From Fibrella forsythiae (GTDB lineage Bacteria > Bacteroidota > Bacteroidia > Cytophagales > Spirosomataceae): a DNA stretch of 64,000 nt. The translations under genes were made by a program, and so were the position numbers. The stretch lies in the NCBI RefSeq assembly GCF_017353175.1, contig NZ_JAFMYW010000011.1, forward strand, positions 62,001 to 126,000, in the 5' to 3' direction. Shown here in pieces: positions 52,801-60,433 of this stretch; within the stretch, counting starts at the first letter, position 1; each line of letters starts with the position of its first letter. The notes under the pieces were generated by a model. It saw only the letters and a program-made list of their open reading frames with translations. It ran no database searches and had not been told where the DNA came from.

Positions 52801-53400
52801 GCCCGCATTTATAACAACGCTTACGAGATGCTGCGAGGCAGGGTGCCAGGCGTTCAGGTTACTAGCCGACGAGATGGCATCGGCTACACGGTTACCGTAC
52901 GTGGCCCCAGCACACTTGGTACAAACACCGCACCCCTGTACCTGATCGACGGCATGGCAATGCCTGAAAATGGAGAAGGAACGGCCCTGTTAACACTCAA
53001 CCCAACTGAAATTGAACGGATCGAAGTGGTCAAAAATGGAGGTGGGGCCATCTATGGGGCGCGGGGCGGGGCAGGTATCATTGCCTTCTTCTCGCAAAAG
53101 GGCCCATCAGCCAGTAAACTGTTAGCAGAACCAGAAACCTTTCAGCTGACCCTCTACGGTCTTCAGACCGACCGCCAGTTCTACACGCCGCTGTATGCCA
53201 GCCAGCCGGATAGTTCGGTAAGCGTGCCTGACCGCCGCGACGTATTGCTCTGGAAACCATTAATTATGCTAAGCCAGTCGGGCTTTTCAACCCTGAAATT
53301 TCCGTTGTCAGATAACGTCCGTACCATACGGCTACGGTTGCAGGGCGTAACGACCTACGGGCGCCCGGTGTCGATCAGCCGTTTGATAAACGTCCGTTGA
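49846..53400 (+). CDS. Carboxypeptidase-regulatory/MG2/TonB-plug protein without a beta-barrel
   Basis: An 1184-residue secreted protein. Following the signal peptide (cleavage near ARAQ), residues ~27-105 form a CarboxypepD_reg_2 domain (IAGRVTDGVTQKPVPFASVY). A central part contains alpha-2-macroglobulin MG2-like modules (LHPDKGVYATGDRLFFSGYA, then DSLASGIYQLRAYTEGDSYN). Near residues 990-1085 is a TonB receptor plug domain (NNAYEMLRGRVPGVQV, YLIDGMAMPENGEG, IERIEVVKNGGGAIYGARG). The chain ends ~100 residues later, far too soon for the 22-strand barrel. It is a known but uncharacterised Bacteroidota architecture, presumably located at the outer membrane. It heads a run of same-strand surface-protein genes. 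Confidence 0.82.
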   Translation: MNLKGLFMLVISQFVLAGLARAQAPIAIAGRVTDGVTQKPVPFASVYINASTRGTTADGEGQYKLPGVPSGTIEIVASAVGYETVKQLIRLGDVKNRRISFMLTPDAKALKAVTVKAKRPAAYNRMLKQFKRELLGENAAADKCVITNIEAVSLSMADGRLEASASEPLIIENNYSGYRLIYQLFHFDSYRAATYYGGTSRFEALTSANTEQAERWERNRQRVYLGSSRHLLTSLLAGTHEQDGFLVYESRYNVADDPSVPILGFGKEPPSKFVKADSLFTPAELPSERYFYSPKPLEVFYTRQRAASPYRDLPYAYSLVHMPKGAATVTVDGWVVHPNGMEMRGTLGSDRLATLLPADWQPASKNVKLQTATPDQGVALPADAVIDSLAANWLSAQKNTAPALFLHPDKGVYATGDRLFFSGYALDPATNLPTDKALAGEEPSVHVELIAPGGRQVVHQWVRISAGRTSGHFRLSDSLASGIYQLRAYTEGDSYNLRPAFARSVTIINGLLLGNDVPKPAGTPAGPLPVDVQFLPEGGRWVAGLPSRIGVKAVDRRGRGIPVSGRILLERSGKVLQFTTNSVGMCSVELVPIANQTYTAQVRWGADSSTIALPRADSVGLVLAADVVSDSTRLTIRVHASPQLADQPVYLTVQSKGQLVQRTKLQLQNGKATLSILAAKLPVGVAQVTLFDAKGHPQAERLVFIPERFLPVVAEIATDKPAYGPREMVMVSIRVADGFGDQLSMIGSAVVTDAQQVPDDSTEANIRTHLLLTGELRGSVEQPNEYLTNTDVGIRRALDDLLLTQGWRRINWRFSAEKLPEAPPLMPGLVVEGTLFDKKDRPLPEANLLITFAGNPENSFARTARSDKQGRFTLNSLMLTDTATIQIRAMDTAFKTIKNTRFTLNVPGHSFAVTDSAKAPDMATLKPVLAAIQQRQASDPGQYRNKDVRQLNEIVVRTKRPDDDREARRVSLHGTPDATVLFDENARIYNNAYEMLRGRVPGVQVTSRRDGIGYTVTVRGPSTLGTNTAPLYLIDGMAMPENGEGTALLTLNPTEIERIEVVKNGGGAIYGARGGAGIIAFFSQKGPSASKLLAEPETFQLTLYGLQTDRQFYTPLYASQPDSSVSVPDRRDVLLWKPLIMLSQSGFSTLKFPLSDNVRTIRLRLQGVTTYGRPVSISRLINVR

Positions 53401-53430
53401 CCGAAAAGGCTGTTTACCTAATTTGACCGC

Positions 53431-53967
53431 ATGAAAAAAACAATTACCTGCCTCTTTACACTCTGTTTAGGTTTCTCTCTGTATACTGCCCACGCCCAGC
53501 AGTCGGCCGATGTACCACCCGATCAGCCGGTGGTTATGAACGGCATCGAATACGGTTATACCGTCCGCAATGAAAGCAAAAAGGAAGTGGGTAGCAAGGG
53601 CATGTTCGGGCGCTACGAAGTAACCCTCTACGTGACCAACCGGAGCGGATGCAGCAAGATCATGATGCCCCGCCAAACGTTTACGGGCCTTCAATATCAG
53701 GAGTTACTGGCCGATTTCGACTGCCTCAACGCCACCGGTATGCGGCTGACATCGAAGAGCGGAAGCCTGAAAGCCAAGGAATTTTACGTTCCCTACAGCA
53801 CCAGCACCAAAGGCCCCGATGGAAAAGTGGTGACCACCTCGGTGCAGGTACGTGTGGGTAATATGCTGCGCAATGGTGAATCGGTTACCAATGACGTTAT
53901 CTTCATTGTGCCTGAAGGCGAGAAGCCCACGCTGCGGGTTCGTATGCAGGAACTCGGCGATTTCTGA
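53431..53967 (+). CDS. Small secreted protein of unknown function
   Basis: A 178-residue protein with a clear signal peptide (KKTITCLFTLCLGFSLYTAHA). The mature part is predicted largely beta-strand, with two Cys (NRSGCSKIM and ADFDCLNA) that may form a disulfide. I do not recognise the family. It begins 30 bases after the MG2/plug gene and is followed by a propeller lipoprotein, so it is probably cotranscribed and exported with them. No motif for catalysis is visible. Confidence 0.72.
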   Translation: MKKTITCLFTLCLGFSLYTAHAQQSADVPPDQPVVMNGIEYGYTVRNESKKEVGSKGMFGRYEVTLYVTNRSGCSKIMMPRQTFTGLQYQELLADFDCLNATGMRLTSKSGSLKAKEFYVPYSTSTKGPDGKVVTTSVQVRVGNMLRNGESVTNDVIFIVPEGEKPTLRVRMQELGDF

Positions 53968-54041
53968 TCAACCGTTTACAGCCAAGTAGATCAATCAACT
54001 TGGTCTGCTTTTCCGGCCAATAAGCCAACCGGTTTCGGCTC

Positions 54042-55235
54042 ATGCATCAACGTTCTGAGAATTTTTGCTGGCTAGTTTGGTCCCGGCTTCGGCTTGCTGG
54101 TTATATGTTGCTGCTCGTTCTTGGTTTGTGGAATTGCACAGGGTCGGCGCTCATTACCCCCGTAACCCAACAGCCAACGGCTCCGGCAGTTACGCCGCCT
54201 GTAGCAGCCACCGTTACACTGCCCGTTGTGTATGTGGGTAGCTACGACGGTAATCTCTACGCACTGGATACCACAACGGGCCAACCGCGCTGGACGTTTA
54301 AAGCCGACACGTCTATTCGGTCGAGCCCGGCCCTGGCGTATGGGTTGTTGTTTGTGGGTAGCCTGAATAATTCGCTTTACGCTATCAACGCTACAACCGG
54401 ACAACTACGGTGGCAATTCAAAACGGGTGGTATCGTGTATTCCAGTCCAACTGTAGTCGACGGGCGCGTGCTGGTTGGATGTAATGACGGTAAGCTATAC
54501 GCGATCGATGCCATGACGGGGCGGCAGCTATGGGCCTACCAGTCAGACTATGGTTTCTTTTCCAGCCCAACTGTGGCGGGCAGCATGGCCTATATTGGCG
54601 GCCTCGACGGGAACGTATACGGACTGGATGTGGGTACCGGCCTGCTACGCTGGCGGTCTAAAACCAACAATTTTATTTTGTCGAGCCCGACGGTGGTGAA
54701 TGGTACCGTTTACATCGGCAGCAATGACATGTCGCTCTATGCGCTCGATGCCACCAACGGGAACCTGCGCTGGTCATTTCCGGGCGGTGCTCCGTTTGAG
54801 GCCAGCCCGGTAGTGGCTAATGGGCTGGTCTACGCCGCCACCGCCTTCGGCACCCTTTACGCACTGGATGCCGCCACAGGGACACGCCGATGGTCATTCA
54901 CTACATCAACTGGTGGCCTGGTTGCCAGTCCGGTGGTGGCCAATGGTCGTGTGTACATGGGTTGCCGCGACTATTCACTCTATACGTTTGATGCCGTGAC
55001 TGGTGCGCAGCAGTGGGCTTTTTCAACGGCGTATTCCATTTATTCCACGCCCATTGCTACGCGTAAAACGATTTACCTGGGCAGTAATGACGGCCGATTT
55101 TATGCGCTCAATACCAACTCTGGCGCGCAAAAGTGGGTCTTTCAAACGGGTGGTGTCGTATTGTCAAGTCCGGTGCTGGCGCAGAAATCGGTTGTGACGG
55201 GAACGTACCCAACCATCAGCGGCGGCGGGAAATAA
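54042..55235 (+). CDS. PQQ-like beta-propeller lipoprotein
   Basis: A 397-residue lipoprotein with the lipobox LGLWNC (signal sequence preceded by a longer basic head). Eight repeats of ~40 residues carry the PQQ-propeller signature: D/N-x-x-L-Y-A-L-D-x-x-T-G-x-x-x-W-x-F followed by S-S-P-x-V. This gives an eight-bladed propeller. The Trp docking positions are retained, but quinone-binding residues are not recognisable, so it likely acts as a scaffold like BamB rather than a dehydrogenase. Neighbours are secreted or outer-membrane proteins. Confidence 0.86.
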   Translation: MHQRSENFCWLVWSRLRLAGYMLLLVLGLWNCTGSALITPVTQQPTAPAVTPPVAATVTLPVVYVGSYDGNLYALDTTTGQPRWTFKADTSIRSSPALAYGLLFVGSLNNSLYAINATTGQLRWQFKTGGIVYSSPTVVDGRVLVGCNDGKLYAIDAMTGRQLWAYQSDYGFFSSPTVAGSMAYIGGLDGNVYGLDVGTGLLRWRSKTNNFILSSPTVVNGTVYIGSNDMSLYALDATNGNLRWSFPGGAPFEASPVVANGLVYAATAFGTLYALDAATGTRRWSFTTSTGGLVASPVVANGRVYMGCRDYSLYTFDAVTGAQQWAFSTAYSIYSTPIATRKTIYLGSNDGRFYALNTNSGAQKWVFQTGGVVLSSPVLAQKSVVTGTYPTISGGGK

Positions 55236-55341
55236 GTAGTATACATTGTGTGGCTTCTGCTTCGCGAGCAACGCCCATCGCGAGCAGAGCATTACTTGCC
55301 CGACCAACCGCTGCGTATGCAGCATCATTAACCCTCAACGT

Positions 55342-56517
55342 ATGTCACTTCGGCGTGTTCTTTTATCCAGTCTGATGGCGCTTCTGCTGGGTTGTGTCAG
55401 CAGTTACGACCCGGATCTAGTGTTGAATTCCAGTCTGGTCGTCGTCAGCGGAATGATTACTGATTTGCCCGAAACGCAGGTGATTACGCTGAACCGATCA
55501 CGGTCGAATCGGGATAGTGCCAACGTCAGTACGGCTATCACGAATGCACGGGTTGAAGTGATCGTGAACGGTGGCGAAACGGTGCTGCTGTCTGAAACGG
55601 TGCCGGGTACGTATCACTTTCCAGATACGTTCAGGGGGCAGGTCGGTAGCCGGTACAGGCTTCGTTTCCGCACAGCCGAGGGCGCTCAGTACGAATCGTC
55701 GGAAGAAACGATGGCGGCTGTGCCTGCCGTGTCGAAAGCATACGATCAGTTCACGCTGCGTGGGCCCCGCCAAACGGCAGACGGCACGCCTATCCCGGCC
55801 AACGACGTATATATCGATTTCACCGATCCCGGCAATACCCGCAATTTTTACCTCTGGCGCTGGCGACTTTATGAACTCCAGAACTGGTGCGCCACCTGCA
55901 AACAGGGCCGGTACATTGTTCGGGATATTGGACCAATTGGATCGGGTCCAATCGAAGTAATTGGCTGTGTGCCAGATCCGTCACTGGCGGTAAGCAACCT
56001 CTTCGACTACACCTGCCGGAGCACCTGCTGGGATATTTTCTACAGCAGCGACATCAATGTGTTCTCTGATATTTACGCCAACGGGCAAAATCAGGTAGGC
56101 CGTAAGATCGCGAGCATTCCTATCTACCAGCGCGACCCCGCCCTGATCGTTATCGAACAGCTATCCATTTCGGCCGATGCCTATCGCTACTACAAACTCT
56201 TCGCCGATCAGGTGCAGAACACAGGTACGCTGGCCGACGCACCACCAGCTCCGATTGCCGGTAATGTGAAGAACCTGGCCGATCCGACCGAGAATGTCGT
56301 GGGCTACTTTTCGGTGTCATCCGTGGCCGTAAACCGCTACAAAATGGACCGTAAAAATGCCACAACGGGTAATTATCGGGGACTTTTCTTCGCACAAAAC
56401 GGCCGTAATCCTAACGTGGAAGTACTGTCCGGGCAATTCGGTGCGGGCGTGCCGTCGGCTATCTGCGTGCCTGGCCGCTACCGTACCGACCAGCTTCCGC
56501 CCGGCTGGAACCAATAG
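55342..56517 (+). CDS. DUF4249 lipoprotein, partner of a TonB-dependent receptor
   Basis: A ~391-residue lipoprotein of the DUF4249 family, with lipobox LLLGCVSS followed by YDPDLVLNSSLVVVSGMITD. The core contains PGTYHFPDTFRGQVGSRYRL, YIDFTDPGNTRNFYLWRWRL and a Cys-rich segment (NWCATCKQ, DYTCRSTCWDIFYSSD). DUF4249 proteins are encoded beside TonB receptors in Bacteroidota and are thought to be surface binding subunits; here a receptor follows after 26 bases. The ATG at 55342 gives a proper lipoprotein signal, whereas the longer frame from 55246 does not. Confidence 0.87.
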   Translation: MSLRRVLLSSLMALLLGCVSSYDPDLVLNSSLVVVSGMITDLPETQVITLNRSRSNRDSANVSTAITNARVEVIVNGGETVLLSETVPGTYHFPDTFRGQVGSRYRLRFRTAEGAQYESSEETMAAVPAVSKAYDQFTLRGPRQTADGTPIPANDVYIDFTDPGNTRNFYLWRWRLYELQNWCATCKQGRYIVRDIGPIGSGPIEVIGCVPDPSLAVSNLFDYTCRSTCWDIFYSSDINVFSDIYANGQNQVGRKIASIPIYQRDPALIVIEQLSISADAYRYYKLFADQVQNTGTLADAPPAPIAGNVKNLADPTENVVGYFSVSSVAVNRYKMDRKNATTGNYRGLFFAQNGRNPNVEVLSGQFGAGVPSAICVPGRYRTDQLPPGWNQ

Positions 56518-56543
56518 GTGCTTCCGATCTCCCTCCTCAACCT

Positions 56544-59500
56544 ATGAACCGACTTTTTCTGCTTTATTTCCTGATGGCTGTTTCGGCGGCCATGGCCCAA
56601 CCAATACTGGGTGCTCATCCCGTGCTGTCAGGAACGGCCACACCGGGTAGTTCCGTCACCATCGTGGGTGGGCAACACTCAACGGGTAGCCCTGTTATAG
56701 TAGCTGCCAGTACCAGTATGGGAGCTTGGTCAACATCGGCGTTGGGGTTTGCCAATGGCCCTCAAACGGTGACTATTGTTGCTGGTAATAACGGCGGCGA
56801 TAGTCGGCCAGTCACCATGCAGTTTTCCGTTTCGGCGCCGCTGGCTGTCAGGCCGTATGCTGCCAGGCAGATTATGACCTTCAACACCGCCCTGTCTGGT
56901 CGCGTATCGTCGTTACTGATGCCGGGTGGTGGTTCGTGGCCTTATTCCTTTAGCACATTTAACCCCCAATCGGGCCCTATAAACGCGGCTAGTACGGCTA
57001 ATACGTCGCACGGCACTGTTCGTATTGATGCGGCAACAGGCCAGTTTACGTACATGCCTATGCAAGGCTACAGTGGCACGGATACGCTGGGCATGCAAGT
57101 CCGCGAAAGCGGCCTCGGCGCTGGTCGTGTTTCAGGTTTTATGCCTGTCAGCATACTCCCGCCGGCCATTGCCATCAGTACGCCTCAGCCCGGTGCGTCT
57201 GTGCCGTTGACCACGCTCATCAGCGGTTCGGCCATTTCGGGTAGTGTCGTGACAATCCTTGGGCAAGGTTCCGCAACGCTTTGCACTACAACGGCCCTGT
57301 CAGGTACGTTTGCCTGCGCTGTTACCCTGGCTACCGGGCCGCAAACGGTAACGGTGGTGGCGAATGATGGCAGTCAACCCGTCACTATCAATCTTACCGC
57401 CATTGCGCCGCCAACCTTGTCTATTTTCCCATTTCCGGTACAGGCTGCGCCAGCTAGTACGAATACGCCTATGCCCGTGAATGATAGTCCGGTTAATACG
57501 CCCCGGCCTGTGCCGGTACAAAAGGCTGAAAAGGCTGTGGAAAGTACTCTCAGCGGTACCGTTCGCGATTCGCTGACAGGGCGACCATTAGCGGGCGTGG
57601 CTATCGTGGTTGATTACCGTCGTTCATTGATGGGTACTACTTCTGACAACGACGGGCACTACAGCATCCGGCTTGCCCCCGGTGAGCACATTGTTGTGTT
57701 GCGGCTGGTAGGCTATTCGCCAGGTCGGAGGGTGGTTAATATGACCAATGATGGCGTGGTTCTCGATGTGAATATGGTCAGCGTGGCGAGTATGCTCGAA
57801 GAAGTAGTTGTGACGACCAAAGGATTCGACGAGACGGTTCGACAGCCGCTGTTGGGCGTTAATCAGCTTAATGTCAACGTGCTGAAGAAAATGCCAGCGG
57901 CGATGGGCGAGGTCGATCTGTTGCGTGGGTTGCAAATGTTGCCGGGCGTAACGAGCGTGGGCGAAGCGGCAAACGGGGTCAACATCCGGGGTGGAACGAC
58001 CGATCAGAACCTGGTGCTGCTCGACGATACGCCCATTTTTAACCCGACACACATGTTTGGCCTGTTCTCCGTGTTTCCGCCCGACGTGTTGGGGACCATC
58101 GATCTTTATAAAGGCAACGTACCTGCGCGGTTTGGCGGGCGAACGGCGGCGGTGCTCGACGTAACCCTGCGTAATCCGGGGCTCGACAAGGCGCAATTGT
58201 CGGGCGGGGTCAGTTTCGTATCCGATAAGCTCACCGCCGATATTCCGATCATCAAGGGAAAGCTGGGAATTCTGGTAGCGGCCAGGGGGGCGTTCAACGA
58301 TTTCCTACTGCCTAAGATCTCGGATAACCTGTCTGATATCAGGGCGAAATTTGGCGATGGGGCTGTGAAAGCGTTCTGGCGAATAAATAATAGCAATACG
58401 CTGACTGCCACGGCCTATTACAGCAAAGATCTGTTCCAGACGGCGCTGCTGGCCAACCTGCCCAATGTGAACGGTACGGCCACCCGCTACGACCATCAGA
58501 CGCTGAATCTGATGGCCCGCTGGTTTCGCCGCCTGTCGTCAACAATTGATATGCAAACTACCGTATCGTCGGTCGATTATACCCCGAAAATCCTGTCGCC
58601 CGAACTCAATTCAACCAACGTGGTCACGCTGGAATCGTCGGTGTTGCAGCGGCAGGTGAAATCGAATCTGAACTACCTGCTGACCAATCAGAAGCTGGAA
58701 ATAGGTATCAGCGGTACGCAGTATCAGATCAGGCCAGGTACGTTGTTGCCGGGCCAGAGCGATCGTGTGAATTACGTGACCACGCCCACCGAAAACGCGT
58801 TGGAGATCGCCCTTCATGCTGATTATGAGCGGAGTATCGGCCCGCAACTGGCTATTTCGGTGGGGCTTCGGTATGCGCAGTTTCTCGCATTGGGGCCTTC
58901 GCTGGTTCGGCAATACCGCGCCGGTGAACCCCGCGACGAGCTCTCTGCCGTTGATAGCGTTCAATATGGCTTCGGGCAGGTTAGCAAAACCTACGGTGGT
59001 TTTGAGCCTCGGTTGGGGGTGCGCTACTCGCTGGGGCCAAACGCGTCGCTTAAGTTCGGCTATAACCTGATGCGGCAGTACTTGCAGGTCGTTACCAACA
59101 CCACAACGCCGCTGCCCACCTCGCGCTGGAAAACGTCTGATGCCAACATCAAACCCCAGATCAGTCAGCTCGTTACGGCGGGGTATTTCCTGACCTTTCA
59201 CAAGAACGTGTACGAACTAACCGTAGAAGGTTACTACCGGCATACGCAGAACATCATCGATTATCGACCCGGGGCTGATTTTCTGCTACAGGCCTATCCT
59301 GAAACGCAGCTATTGCAGGGCCAAAGCCGCGCGTATGGGTTGGAAACGATGATTTCTAAGAAAAAAGGGGAGCTGACAGGCTGGCTGAACTATACGTATG
59401 CCCGCACCATGAACCAAGTGTATGAAGGGTCGGCGGTGTCGCAAAATGTGAACGGTGGTGCCTGGTATAGAGCCAATTACGACCGGCCGCATACGATCAA

Positions 59501-59873
59501 TGCCGCAGTGACCATCGATGTGGACAGGCATAATAGTTTCGGCTTTACGTTCGCCTACAGTACCGGCCGACCATACACCGCCCCTACTGGCTACGTTACC
59601 ATCGATGACCTACAATATCCGTATTATGGTGAACGAAATCAGGCGCGTTTACCCGATTATCACCGCCTCGATTTTGTCTGGAATGTTTTCAGCCCCAGTA
59701 TGAAACAGCGGCGATGGGAGGGGCGTTGGGCCTTCACGGTCTATAACCTGTATGGCCGTAAGAATGCGTACTCGGTCTTCTTTAAAACAGAAAATGGCAA
59801 AACGAACGCGTATCAGCTTCAGATCTTCGCCGCGCCCATCGCGTCGCTGGCCTATAATTTCGTATTTAAGTAG
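56544..59873 (+). CDS. TonB-dependent receptor with N-terminal Ig-like domains
   Basis: An 1109-residue outer-membrane receptor. After a signal peptide (cleavage near AMAQ), the first ~300 residues contain two Ig-like modules (GTATPGSSVTIVGGQHSTGS; SGSAISGSVVTILGQ) separated by a Big_9/cadherin-like module (GTVRIDAATGQFTYMPMQGY SGTD). A Pro-rich linker follows. The CarboxypepD_reg domain (LSGTVRDSLTGRPLAGVAIV), plug (VDLLRGLQMLPGVTSVG, NIRGGTTDQNLVLLDDTPI) and barrel end normally. Domains ahead of the regulatory domain are rare and would lie on the periplasmic side. It pairs with DUF4249. The TAG stop touches the hairpin shared with the GNAT gene. Confidence 0.9.
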   Translation: MNRLFLLYFLMAVSAAMAQPILGAHPVLSGTATPGSSVTIVGGQHSTGSPVIVAASTSMGAWSTSALGFANGPQTVTIVAGNNGGDSRPVTMQFSVSAPLAVRPYAARQIMTFNTALSGRVSSLLMPGGGSWPYSFSTFNPQSGPINAASTANTSHGTVRIDAATGQFTYMPMQGYSGTDTLGMQVRESGLGAGRVSGFMPVSILPPAIAISTPQPGASVPLTTLISGSAISGSVVTILGQGSATLCTTTALSGTFACAVTLATGPQTVTVVANDGSQPVTINLTAIAPPTLSIFPFPVQAAPASTNTPMPVNDSPVNTPRPVPVQKAEKAVESTLSGTVRDSLTGRPLAGVAIVVDYRRSLMGTTSDNDGHYSIRLAPGEHIVVLRLVGYSPGRRVVNMTNDGVVLDVNMVSVASMLEEVVVTTKGFDETVRQPLLGVNQLNVNVLKKMPAAMGEVDLLRGLQMLPGVTSVGEAANGVNIRGGTTDQNLVLLDDTPIFNPTHMFGLFSVFPPDVLGTIDLYKGNVPARFGGRTAAVLDVTLRNPGLDKAQLSGGVSFVSDKLTADIPIIKGKLGILVAARGAFNDFLLPKISDNLSDIRAKFGDGAVKAFWRINNSNTLTATAYYSKDLFQTALLANLPNVNGTATRYDHQTLNLMARWFRRLSSTIDMQTTVSSVDYTPKILSPELNSTNVVTLESSVLQRQVKSNLNYLLTNQKLEIGISGTQYQIRPGTLLPGQSDRVNYVTTPTENALEIALHADYERSIGPQLAISVGLRYAQFLALGPSLVRQYRAGEPRDELSAVDSVQYGFGQVSKTYGGFEPRLGVRYSLGPNASLKFGYNLMRQYLQVVTNTTTPLPTSRWKTSDANIKPQISQLVTAGYFLTFHKNVYELTVEGYYRHTQNIIDYRPGADFLLQAYPETQLLQGQSRAYGLETMISKKKGELTGWLNYTYARTMNQVYEGSAVSQNVNGGAWYRANYDRPHTINAAVTIDVDRHNSFGFTFAYSTGRPYTAPTGYVTIDDLQYPYYGERNQARLPDYHRLDFVWNVFSPSMKQRRWEGRWAFTVYNLYGRKNAYSVFFKTENGKTNAYQLQIFAAPIASLAYNFVFK

Positions 59874-59932
59874 AAGCTGGTTAATTGGTTAACTAGTTGA
59901 CGAATCAACCAGCCAACCAATTAACCAGCTTC
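59873..59932. repeat. RRYY hairpin joining two convergent stop codons
   Basis: The 28-base arms 59873-59900 and 59905-59932 pair with three mismatches around the loop CGAA. The left arm starts with the G of the receptor TAG. The right arm encodes the last eight residues (KLVNWLAG) and the TGA of the convergent GNAT gene. The unit type (GGTTAATTGGTTAACT) is that of the repeats at 1437-1609 and 20264-20536. Confidence 0.88.
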
Positions 59933-60339
59933 ACATGCGTGTTGGCAAACCCCATGCGTTCGTAGAAAGCGTGGGTACGTTCGCGGCGGCGGTTGGAGGT
60001 AACTTCCAGATTGATCCAGCCTTCATGACGGGCAATGCTTACAATAGTTTCGACCAGTTGCTGGCCTACTCCCTGACTGCGCCAATCGGGCAGAACGTAC
60101 ATTTCCTGAATTTCGCCCACCGGTCCGGCGTGGTGCAGTAGCTGCTGTACGTGGCAGTTCAGAAAGCCCACGGGTACGTTGTTTGCTTCGGCCATAACGT
60201 ACCTGACAGCCGGATCGGCGATGTTGTGCAGGAAAATACGCTCGAAGGCCTCCCGGTCCAGTACCGTTTCTTCCAGATCGCAGAGGCACTCGTAGACGAA
60301 CGACAGATCGGTTGATCGGGTAGGGCGGAGCGTGATCAT
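59905..60339 (-). CDS. GNAT-family N-acetyltransferase
   Basis: A 144-residue acetyl-CoA-dependent N-acetyltransferase. The acetyl-CoA-binding motif A is MYVLPDWRSQGVGQQLVETIV with R-S-Q-G-V-G, and motif B is NLEVTSNRRRERTHAFYERMGF. The substrate is not inferable. The C-terminal KLVNWLAG is encoded wholly by the adjacent hairpin repeat, so the native tail may have been replaced when the repeat arose. The gene is alone on its strand, with the phosphodiesterase gene 94 bases before it in reverse order. Confidence 0.88.
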   Translation of the reverse strand: MITLRPTRSTDLSFVYECLCDLEETVLDREAFERIFLHNIADPAVRYVMAEANNVPVGFLNCHVQQLLHHAGPVGEIQEMYVLPDWRSQGVGQQLVETIVSIARHEGWINLEVTSNRRRERTHAFYERMGFANTHVKLVNWLAG

Positions 60340-60433
60340 AGCTGTATAACCGGGCAGCAGCTTAAGTGGCTTACAAATTTTTGTCTTTTGTAGACGCAGC
60401 CAGTTCGTTGTGGCGTATTGTCGTGGCGCTTTC

